Part shown: one piece after another, positions 51,304 to 58,979 of the stretch
Numbering within the stretch: the first letter of the stretch is position 1
How the letters are laid out: every line of letters begins with the position of its first letter
NCBI GenBank assembly: GCA_034421095.1
Contig: DAOUKR010000007.1
Span: forward strand, 124,001-188,000
Length of the DNA stretch: 64,000 nucleotides
Source of the DNA: JAGWBG01 sp034421095
GTDB lineage: Bacteria; Chloroflexota; Dehalococcoidia; Lucifugimonadales; JAGWBF01
Direction: 5' to 3'
Made by a program: the position numbers and the translations under genes
Notes under the pieces: model-generated
What the model was told of the DNA's origin: nothing
Database searches by the model: none
Seen by the model: only the letters and a program-made list of their open reading frames with translations

Positions 51304-54179
51304 CGTGAAGCACCATCCTCTCCCATGAGTGCCCCCTGACGCTCTAACGGCCTCTCCCGCGCCAATCGTGCTATCTCTGGCCAGCTTTGCACCAAGGCAT
51401 TGTAGCTCTGGGCCTCTTGGGAGCGGTTCCTCTGATCGCAGATTCGGTAGAGACGGTAGGCCAGTTCGCGGGCGATCTCAGCGCCAGCGCCCAGCTTGGC
51501 CATCATCTCGGCTGCGGCGAACTCACCCTGATCGAGAACACGCACCAGATGGTGCGCGGCCTCCCAGATCGTGAGTCGCCGCTCTCTCTCTGGGTCCCAG
51601 TCGTCTGGCAATTCGTTAGGCCGGAGTAGGCGAACCTTGCCCGATCCCGATTCCAGGATGCCCGCCTCGACCATACCTAATACGCTGGTGTTCTTAGCCT
51701 TGGAAAGGGTCTCAGCGACACCGAAATCACCTTGGGCAAAGCCTGATTGCTCGAACCAGGCCAGCGCCCACCGCGTATCAGCGTCAAAGTCTCCCTCCTG
51801 CTCAGCCAGGACCCCGTCCAGAGTCTGGTTAATGAGGGCGAGGGCCTCGCGAACAGACACGGTCTCACCGCTGGCATCCAGCACTTTGCTGTATTGGGTG
51901 AACACGGCCATACCGGGCCCTATCGCGGCCTGGGCAAGGTCAACAGGAGCGATGTTGCCATGCTGCATCTGACGTAGCGCTTCTGGGAACTCCGCACTCA
52001 GAGCGTCTAGGAACTCCCGGCGAGTGGCAATGGGCGCATCAGTGGCGCGTGGGCGACAAACCAGGACAACGCTAGAGGCGAGGGCGTTCATAGCCCCCTT
52101 TAGGTTGCCCGTATATTCGGTACGTACCGGCCAAGTACCGTTGATGCCGAATCCAGCTCTGATTACAGCATCCAGAAATGTCTCCCAGCCAGAACTAACG
52201 ATTCCTTCATCCTGCCTCTGCTCTGATTGCTTGAAGGCATAGTAGATCGTGACTGGAGAACTGGGGTTGGCCTGTTCTGCGAGACGTTGCATCGCCCGGG
52301 TCATGCCGTTGAGGAAGAATGCCTCTGCTTCTTCCTTACTTCCATGACGATACGGTGTCGCAACCAACTCCTCGGATTTTGGCACGGCCAGTGTGGCCAG
52401 GACGTCCGGAAACACCGAGTGTAGCGAACGGCGCAACCAGACATAGAAGTAGTCCGCGAGGTCAGCGTATACGATATTGCCAAAATAAGGAGGATCGGTG
52501 GACACGATTTTGCCGACACTATCAGTCTGCGAAGTCGCTTCGGCCTGCCTTGCCGAACCCGACGTTCCCACGCCAAGGTTTTGGAGCATCTTTGCCGCTT
52601 GTTCGACTCCTAACTGTAAGTTACCAGAGGAATCGCTAAAGGGGTTGGCCTCGGCGAAGTCCCAGACCATGGGTATCGCCTGTCTTCCAAATGTTGAAAC
52701 CATTTTGGAAAAAGACTGATGCCATGTACAGATGGATGACCAATAGTTTGCCCCCTTGTCCACCGCAAATGCCAGATACACCCCTACGGCCTCGGCGTAG
52801 GCCGTCGCACCTGTCCCACTGCCCCTAAGGGGTGCATCGTCGTCCGGCATTCCAGCGGTCACAGCGTCCAGCCGGACGCGCTCGCGCACCTCAGATACCA
52901 AGTCGGTGAGCGTGGTAAGGGCGACAAGCTGGCGTGGAGTGAAGAGGTCACCGAAGGTGCTCATTCCGTAGAGCGGAGTCTGGAAATTCCGTGGATTGTC
53001 GGGCAATGTCATATCCGGCTTCCAGCTCGGACACGCTTTTCTTACGACGGCCTCATGCTCCCCAATAGGTCCCAGGTAGACTCGCTCACGGTCGCCTTCG
53101 GCTACAATTGCCATTGCCCGCGCTCCCATTCGGCCAGCCTTTCCCTCGGTACGAATGTGATCGTAAGTTACCGGCACGCTCGACATGAGGCACATAAAGG
53201 CGCTCCGCTTTCCTGCTGTTGTGCCGATTTTGGCACTATTCGGCGGAGTTCCCGTCTTGACGGTGAAGCGATAGACGCCGTTGTCAACCACCGGCTCAAC
53301 GTAGGCCTCCTTGCCCTTCTTAGTTGAGAGGACAAAAGTGGAGACTAATGGCACATCAACGTCGGCGAATGCCGGGTTAGGGCTCTTCACGGTGCGAGCC
53401 CAGAGCCAGGCAATCACAGTCAGCTTGCGACCCACATATCGCTTCAAGTCGGGCCGCTCAAGCGCCATCTCGGCAGTGACCTCTACCTCGGGGTACAGGT
53501 GTCCGATCCTCTTCTCTGCCTCATCACGCATCCACTTCCCGTAGTATCGTACGTCCTCTGCGAGGCCCGCTGCGCCCTTCCAGACAACTCCCACTGAGCC
53601 TTTGCCGTGTCGAGCTTCCGGATTGACCGGGGGCCTGCCTACGAATCTGGGGGGTATCTCAATCATGGCCTTGTTGATGAGCACCGCCACCGGATTCAGG
53701 TCACTGGCGTGGGCTTCTAGGCCCAATCGCTGTGCCTCCAGAGGGATAGAGCCGCCGCCAGCGAAGGGGTCGTGGAAGGCGGGCAGTCTATCCGGGTTGA
53801 AGAGCTGGGTAGCCTGAGGGTGATGCTGATTGTCCTCACACGTGCGCCGCCAACTCTTAGCTATCTCCTCCCGAGCGGTCTCCAACACCGTCTCATTGGT
53901 GGTGTTTTCCCATTTCACCAACTCCTCGATGATGCCGAAGAGCCGTTGGCGTTCCCGGCTCTGATCCTCCTCCGTGGGGAACAACTCGGGGCGTGAGGAG
54001 GGATCATCGACCATCTGGGCGAAGAGCACCGCACGCGCTGCTGCGAGGGGTCGCCGCGCCCACCACAGGTGCAGCGTGCTGGGATGTCCATGGCGGATCG
54101 ACTTCTCCCGCGCCGACGCCGCGTTAATGGCATCCAACGGGAGAGCTACCTCTATGAGTTTCTTGCGGAATGTCGTCAT
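51300..54179 (-). CDS. DUF1156 DNA adenine methyltransferase (defence-associated)
   Basis: 959-residue N6-adenine methylase of COG1743. N-terminal DUF1156 domain (residues 5-60, KLIEVALPLDAINAASAREKSIRHGHPSTLHLWWARRP). SAM-binding motif HDPFAGGGSIPLEA at about 136-149 and catalytic motif DPPYFGN at 562-568 are widely separated, as in this family. Segments where other members carry zinc-ribbon cysteines read SPNPAF and FMCLMSS here, so the ribbon is lost. ATG 54179 is preferred to TTG 54188. It may mark host DNA so that the helicase complex spares it. It lies 14 bases after the protease gene and overlaps the MNT gene. Confidence 0.92.
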   Translation of the reverse strand: MTTFRKKLIEVALPLDAINAASAREKSIRHGHPSTLHLWWARRPLAAARAVLFAQMVDDPSSRPELFPTEEDQSRERQRLFGIIEELVKWENTTNETVLETAREEIAKSWRRTCEDNQHHPQATQLFNPDRLPAFHDPFAGGGSIPLEAQRLGLEAHASDLNPVAVLINKAMIEIPPRFVGRPPVNPEARHGKGSVGVVWKGAAGLAEDVRYYGKWMRDEAEKRIGHLYPEVEVTAEMALERPDLKRYVGRKLTVIAWLWARTVKSPNPAFADVDVPLVSTFVLSTKKGKEAYVEPVVDNGVYRFTVKTGTPPNSAKIGTTAGKRSAFMCLMSSVPVTYDHIRTEGKAGRMGARAMAIVAEGDRERVYLGPIGEHEAVVRKACPSWKPDMTLPDNPRNFQTPLYGMSTFGDLFTPRQLVALTTLTDLVSEVRERVRLDAVTAGMPDDDAPLRGSGTGATAYAEAVGVYLAFAVDKGANYWSSICTWHQSFSKMVSTFGRQAIPMVWDFAEANPFSDSSGNLQLGVEQAAKMLQNLGVGTSGSARQAEATSQTDSVGKIVSTDPPYFGNIVYADLADYFYVWLRRSLHSVFPDVLATLAVPKSEELVATPYRHGSKEEAEAFFLNGMTRAMQRLAEQANPSSPVTIYYAFKQSEQRQDEGIVSSGWETFLDAVIRAGFGINGTWPVRTEYTGNLKGAMNALASSVVLVCRPRATDAPIATRREFLDALSAEFPEALRQMQHGNIAPVDLAQAAIGPGMAVFTQYSKVLDASGETVSVREALALINQTLDGVLAEQEGDFDADTRWALAWFEQSGFAQGDFGVAETLSKAKNTSVLGMVEAGILESGSGKVRLLRPNELPDDWDPERERRLTIWEAAHHLVRVLDQGEFAAAEMMAKLGAGAEIARELAYRLYRICDQRNRSQEAQSYNALVQSWPEIARLARERPLERQGALMGEDGASR

Positions 54180-54193
54180 TGTTATCAATCATC

Positions 54194-54907
54194 CTATTCA
54201 GCAGGCAGTTGGAATCCCACAGGGTTGGCATCAATTAGTTCGGTCACGTGGCGGATATGGAAGGCGAGCACGAAGCCTTGATTTTCAGGGAAATAAGCAA
54301 TCGGATTACCATCGTCCCCGACGAGTGGATTCCCAGATTTGTCTACAACCGCCCTTAGCAACGGCCTGGGAGCTTCAGCGACAACACCTGCAACATGCAA
54401 CTCGTTCACTGGCTGACCAGTTGGTGTGAAAACGACTGGGCCTCCACTGAACCCTCTGTTTCCGTGGGCATCAATGTATATCTGCGAATGGCCTCCAAGA
54501 ATAATGGCACTTACAAATCCGGTCTTCACAAACGGTACAGGGAATTCGTGATTCACATTCTCCGCTCCACTATCCCACCCGAACGGGAATCCTAGAAAAT
54601 AGACCTGCTGCCCAAACATCAGACCTGCCGCCGATGGTTCAAGTGGATGGGTAGGCGCCAGAGGCATGTGGCAAGCGAGGACCGCGACATCCGTTATGCC
54701 TTCGCCAACGCCCACTAGCTCGATAGGAACCTGTTTCCATTGCCTCTCATGAAAGATTTCGACGGTCTGACCAGATTGAATGCCATCAACTACATGACGG
54801 GCCGTGACCAGATATTGCCTTCCGTCACGGTCAATGGCGAAAACGGTGCCTGTGCCACCACCGTAACGGGTGTGGAAAGTGCGTTGTATCACATTAGTCG
54901 TGATCAT
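54194..54907 (-). CDS. Trypsin-like serine protease embedded in the defence operon
   Basis: 237-residue chymotrypsin-fold protease without signal peptide, so cytosolic. Triad: His 38 in VTARHVVD, Asp 73 in GITDVAVLA, Ser 154 in GNRGFSGGPVV. No PDZ domain and no membrane segment, unlike DegP/HtrA. The ATG overlaps the helicase stop (ATGATCACG), and the methylase follows after 14 bases, so it is co-expressed with the defence genes. A role in activating or cutting an effector after phage sensing is inference, by analogy with proteases in other defence systems. Confidence 0.9.
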   Translation of the reverse strand: MITTNVIQRTFHTRYGGGTGTVFAIDRDGRQYLVTARHVVDGIQSGQTVEIFHERQWKQVPIELVGVGEGITDVAVLACHMPLAPTHPLEPSAAGLMFGQQVYFLGFPFGWDSGAENVNHEFPVPFVKTGFVSAIILGGHSQIYIDAHGNRGFSGGPVVFTPTGQPVNELHVAGVVAEAPRPLLRAVVDKSGNPLVGDDGNPIAYFPENQGFVLAFHIRHVTELIDANPVGFQLPAE

Positions 54908-57900
54908 GATGGGGCCTCCGCGCGGGCCAACAACTCCGGCAGGTCGTAGTTCACGCTGGTCACGCCAAAGTCCGGCTCTCGGCGAAACGGCTTGCGGATG
55001 TAGTGGACCTGTTCAGTACCTCCATTCTGGAACTCCACTATAGCCAAGATATAGTTTTCCGGCTTGTTGAGCGAGGTGAGGACTTCGTTCTTGGTGACAG
55101 TTACCGTTGTCGCACCTTGAACTCTTCCTTTCACCTCTATGAAGCGCAGTTTGCCTGTGCTTACCACCCGGCTCTCAATGTCATAACCGAGCTTATCCGA
55201 CTCGCGGTCCATAGGCTCGAACCCCAGGTTTCGTTCCACCTCCATGACCGCAGCCCTGGCTCGTGCAGCCGCGGCCTGGGTGTCCGGGCTCGTCGCAGAC
55301 GCGCTGACCTCGCCCTTCATCTTGCGCAGGAGACCAATCGGCACCACCAGCACTCCACCCAACACCACCGGGGGCAGCGGAGAGAGTTGACGCTCGCGTT
55401 GAATCTCGTCCATCCGCTTTTGCAACCGGGCCTGAAGGTCGTCGGCTCTACGACGAGCTTCGGAGGAGTTGAGGCGGGCGTTGGGCGTTCCCGCCTGCTC
55501 TTGCATCTGGAGGTCGGCGGCCCGGTGGTCCCAGTACGCAATTTCCTTGGTCAGGCGCTCCTTGACGGCAGCTTCGGTCTTTGAGAGAAGGCCCAACTTC
55601 CGCGACCGTACCAATTCGAGATGGCCCGGGACCAGATGGGACACGGCGTATCCCACAGCCTTGGCTTCGATGTCGCCGCCGATAAAGCCACACTCCGGCC
55701 TAGCAACAAACTCCGCCACGGTAGGCTCACTGTCACCCAATGGTCGGTAGTCGAGGTAAGGGGCATAGTCTTGGCCCACGGTTTCAAGCTCTGCATCCAC
55801 TTCGATGTGGAGCATCCTCTTGGAGATTGTCCGCTGCTCTCCGGAGCGGGTACGGCTTCCGTCTTGGATGCTATGTTCCATGTAGATGAGGGTACGAGGC
55901 TGGTCGCCGTCATCGTTGTCGTCCACCAGCACTGCGCTTTGGCGGAGCAGGTCACGGTGCCGCTCCAAGGTCAGGTCTATGGTGGCGTCCAGCAACGGAT
56001 GTCCGGGACAGACGAACGCTGCCGGAGGCTGACCCTGAGGAGCCATCAGCGACTTCTCAAAAGTAATGCGCTCGTAGCGTTGCAGGACGGGCTCGCCCAG
56101 GCCGATCAGACGGTCCCGGTCACGCACCTGGGCCGGAACATGGGATACCTGATAGCGTCGGTGCTCTCGCTCTGTGACCCTACCCCCTAAACGGCGGAAG
56201 GCCTCTAGGAAGAAGGACTCTATATAGTGGGGTTGGAGTCTTCTAACTTCCGCGCGTTCCATCTCCTCCCGAATCCTGAGCACCTGGCTAGTGTCCATCG
56301 ATTCCTTTACGAGGGCAGACTCCTCAAGGAGGTCCTGGACCTGGCCTCTGTCAAATGCATCACTGACCGCCTGTGTCAGCCTAGCTTGGACTTCAGGACG
56401 CTCCCCGTAACGAATGGCCTCCAACAGCAGTTCGCGCAGGGGCTTCCCGTCGAATTGCACCTTGCCCAGAACGTCGAACACTTGCCCACCCAGCGCCTTT
56501 CGGGCCTCCTCCAGCTTTTCCAGTAGGGTGTGGTAGACGTCTCCTTCCCTGGTCTCCTCCGCGATCAGGTTCCACAGGTGGCAGACCTCAGTTTGACCGA
56601 TGCGGTGGATGCGCCCAAACCTCTGCTCAATGCGGTTCGGATTCCACGGAAGGTCGTAATTCACCATCAAGTGGGCACGCTGCAGGTTGATACCCTCCGA
56701 GGCGGCGTCATTGGCCAAGAGTATCTTCACCTCAGGGTCGTGCAGGAATGATTCCTGGATGGCCCGTCTGTCCTCCCGCCCTATGCCGCCATGAATCATC
56801 ACCACGGCTTCCTGACGACCCAAGAGAGTGGTAATCCGCTGGTGAAGGTAGTTGAGGGTGTCTCTGTGTTCGGTAAAGATGACGAGCTTTTGATGGGGGG
56901 AGGGCGTGAATGATTCCTGATCCCCTGACGGTGCGTTCGTGAAGAACCTGTTGAGGAGACCAGCCAACTCCTGCCACTTCTTGTCTTCGCCGCTGGCCCG
57001 CACCTTCCCCGCCAGCGATTCCAGCCGTCTCAAACTCCGAATCTCAGCATCGAGCTCATCTAACGTCCGCGCCGCTGTGGCGCGGTCCAGTATCTCCTCC
57101 TCGGCAGCGGTGGCCTCTTCATCTGGAGCGTCTTCCAAGTCCGCGATATCTTCGTCTTCCCATTCAGGGACGCTCGCCAATAGCGACGCGGCGACTTCGG
57201 AGCCGCGCTGCAACAACCTCAGCTCCCGATGCCGGCTTTCCAGCCGTTCCTTACGTCTACGTAGAGATTGGTAGATGGCTTCCGGAGAGGATGCCAGCCG
57301 ACGTTGGAGGATGGTAAGTGCAAACCCGACTGTCCCTGCTCGCTTGTCGTTCTGAAGGGCCTCAGCCCGATTGAACTCGTCCCGAACGTAGTCGGTAACC
57401 TCACGGTACAGGCGAGCTTCGCCGTCGGATAGCTTGTAGGGAACTGCGTATGCACGCCGCTCCGGGAACAACGGCGTGGCATCGAACTTAAACAATCGTT
57501 CCTTGACCATGCGCCGCATCAGGTCTGAGACGTCGGCTGTATGCACACCATCCCTGAAGCGGCCCTCGAAGCGGTCTCCATCGAGCAGGGACATGAACAA
57601 CTGGAAGTCCTCCTCCTTGCCGTTGTGCGGGGTCGCTGTCAGCAGCAAGAAGTGACGCGTGCGGTTCGAGAGCATCTGGCCCAGACGGTGGCGCTTGGTG
57701 TACCTGACCTCGCCGCCGAAGAAGGACGCCGACATCTTGTGCGCTTCATCGCAAACCACCAAGTCCCAACCGCCCTCTCGGGCACGGAGCAGAGCTTGCA
57801 CGTCCTCGTCCCGGGCGAGCTTGTCCAATCGCGCTATCGCCAACGGCGTCTCAGAAAACCAGTTGCCCGTGCGAGCTGCCTCCAGCTTGTCGTTAGTCAT

Positions 57901-58446
57901 AATCTCGAACGGTAGGTGGAACCGGCGATAGAGTTCATCCTGCCATTGCTCTGCAAGGCTTCCGGGGCATACCACGAGGCACCGCTCCAAATCACCACGG
58001 GCAACCAACTCTCTAATCAACAGGCCAGCCATGATGGTCTTCCCGGCCCCTGGGTCATCTGCAAGGAGAAATCTTAGGGGCTGCCGGGTCAGCATCGAGT
58101 CGTATACTGCCGTAATCTGATGTGGCAGAGGTTCGACTATAGAGGTATGGACGGCGAGCACTGGGTCGAAGAGGTGGGCCAGTCGGATTCGCTGGGCCTC
58201 TGACACGAGACGGAAGACGTGACCGTCTCCGTCGAAGGACCACGGCAGCCCACGCTCAAGAACCTCCAGATTGGGTTCGTCGTCCCGATACAGGAGGCGA
58301 GTGCCCACGTGTCCAGTAGCCGGAGCCTTGTAAGTAAGTTCCAAGGCAGAGTCGCCGAACCACTTGACGCTGATCACCTCTGTAGGCCCGTCCGACAACA
58401 CTCCTCGGACAAGGGCGCCAGTTGTCAGGCTTTTGAGATCTGCCAT
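54904..58446 (-). CDS. SNF2-family helicase with C-terminal DUF3883 domain
   Basis: About 1180-residue superfamily 2 translocase. ATG 58446 (MADLKSLTTG) follows AGGAAGG; an earlier in-frame ATG at 58479 is possible. Walker A LADDPGAGKTIMAG (about 129-141), DEAH box VVCDEAHKMSA (about 230-240), LTATPHNG, and helicase motif V/VI region NLQRAHLMVNYDLPWNPNRIEQRFGRIHRIGQ. The C-terminus has a DUF3883 domain, LGYDIESR ... RFIEVKGR, a PD-(D/E)XK-like arrangement. Resembles DISARM DrmD-like helicases. First gene of the minus-strand operon, with its promoter overlapping the XRE promoter. Confidence 0.92.
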   Translation of the reverse strand: MADLKSLTTGALVRGVLSDGPTEVISVKWFGDSALELTYKAPATGHVGTRLLYRDDEPNLEVLERGLPWSFDGDGHVFRLVSEAQRIRLAHLFDPVLAVHTSIVEPLPHQITAVYDSMLTRQPLRFLLADDPGAGKTIMAGLLIRELVARGDLERCLVVCPGSLAEQWQDELYRRFHLPFEIMTNDKLEAARTGNWFSETPLAIARLDKLARDEDVQALLRAREGGWDLVVCDEAHKMSASFFGGEVRYTKRHRLGQMLSNRTRHFLLLTATPHNGKEEDFQLFMSLLDGDRFEGRFRDGVHTADVSDLMRRMVKERLFKFDATPLFPERRAYAVPYKLSDGEARLYREVTDYVRDEFNRAEALQNDKRAGTVGFALTILQRRLASSPEAIYQSLRRRKERLESRHRELRLLQRGSEVAASLLASVPEWEDEDIADLEDAPDEEATAAEEEILDRATAARTLDELDAEIRSLRRLESLAGKVRASGEDKKWQELAGLLNRFFTNAPSGDQESFTPSPHQKLVIFTEHRDTLNYLHQRITTLLGRQEAVVMIHGGIGREDRRAIQESFLHDPEVKILLANDAASEGINLQRAHLMVNYDLPWNPNRIEQRFGRIHRIGQTEVCHLWNLIAEETREGDVYHTLLEKLEEARKALGGQVFDVLGKVQFDGKPLRELLLEAIRYGERPEVQARLTQAVSDAFDRGQVQDLLEESALVKESMDTSQVLRIREEMERAEVRRLQPHYIESFFLEAFRRLGGRVTEREHRRYQVSHVPAQVRDRDRLIGLGEPVLQRYERITFEKSLMAPQGQPPAAFVCPGHPLLDATIDLTLERHRDLLRQSAVLVDDNDDGDQPRTLIYMEHSIQDGSRTRSGEQRTISKRMLHIEVDAELETVGQDYAPYLDYRPLGDSEPTVAEFVARPECGFIGGDIEAKAVGYAVSHLVPGHLELVRSRKLGLLSKTEAAVKERLTKEIAYWDHRAADLQMQEQAGTPNARLNSSEARRRADDLQARLQKRMDEIQRERQLSPLPPVVLGGVLVVPIGLLRKMKGEVSASATSPDTQAAAARARAAVMEVERNLGFEPMDRESDKLGYDIESRVVSTGKLRFIEVKGRVQGATTVTVTKNEVLTSLNKPENYILAIVEFQNGGTEQVHYIRKPFRREPDFGVTSVNYDLPELLARAEAPS

Positions 58447-58474
58447 CCCTTCCTTCCTGTTGGGTATGGCCCAC

Positions 58475-58504
58475 ATCATACTCTTTATTGCTGTTGATAA
58501 TCAA
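58475..58504 (-). promoter_or_regulatory. Promoter of the defence operon
   Basis: Read on the minus strand: TTGATT (58504-58499), 18-base spacer, TATGAT (58480-58475). The -35 hexamer lies in the palindrome shared with the XRE promoter. Confidence 0.6.
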
Positions 58505-58505
58505 C
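58493..58505. promoter_or_regulatory. Palindromic operator shared by divergent promoters
   Basis: GTTGATAATCAAC is a perfect 13-base dyad (six-base arms, one central base). It carries the -35 hexamer of each divergent promoter, so a dimer bound here would block both. Confidence 0.6.
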
Positions 58506-58522
58506 TCAAGTTCAGCTATCCT
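58494..58522 (+). promoter_or_regulatory. Promoter of the XRE regulator
   Basis: TTGATA (58494-58499), 17-base spacer, TATCCT (58517-58522); AGGAGAGGT and the ATG follow at 58540. Confidence 0.6.
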
Positions 58523-58539
58523 CTAGGAGAGGTGGCGAC

Positions 58540-58902
58540 ATGAATTTCCCAGAGCGTCTACGTTCATTGCGCAAGCAAGCCCAACTGAGCCAACGCGACC
58601 TGGCGGAGAGAATCGGAGTCGACTTCACTTACCTGAGCAAGATAGAGAATGGACGTGTTGAGCCTCCCAGCGAAGCGGTCTTGAGGGGTATTGCGAAAGA
58701 ACTCGCAGAGGCGCTGGGTGGGGATGAGATCGAATTGGCTGACGGGCTGATAACTCTGGCCGGTAAGATTCCTTCGGACTTGGCAGAGACGCTCTCTCGT
58801 AACCCGGAGGCCGTCAAGTTCTTGAGGTCCATAGGTGACGATGTGTGGCCATCTGAAGAATGGCGGAGACTAATGGGAAGCCGAGGGGCAGACCAGCTAT
58901 GA
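58540..58902 (+). CDS. XRE family transcriptional regulator of the defence island
   Basis: 120-residue regulator. The helix-turn-helix spans residues about 5-60 (RLRSLRKQAQLSQRDLAERIGVDFTYLSKIENGRVEPPSEAVL). The C-terminal half (ADGLITLAGKIPSDLAETLSRNPEAVKFLRSIGDDVWPSEEW) matches the short tail common in such regulators. AGGAGAGGT precedes the ATG. It is divergent from the helicase operon with a 13-bp palindrome between the two starts, and upstream of the STAND protein on its own strand, so it is placed to control both arms. Likely a repressor that limits the cost of the system. Confidence 0.92.
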   Translation: MNFPERLRSLRKQAQLSQRDLAERIGVDFTYLSKIENGRVEPPSEAVLRGIAKELAEALGGDEIELADGLITLAGKIPSDLAETLSRNPEAVKFLRSIGDDVWPSEEWRRLMGSRGADQL

Positions 58903-58979
58903 CAGCGGAGTATCTGCACACCCACCAATCATGGGCACGACCGCCAATCTCTTGAGAACGTGTTAAGGAGCACCGCGCT

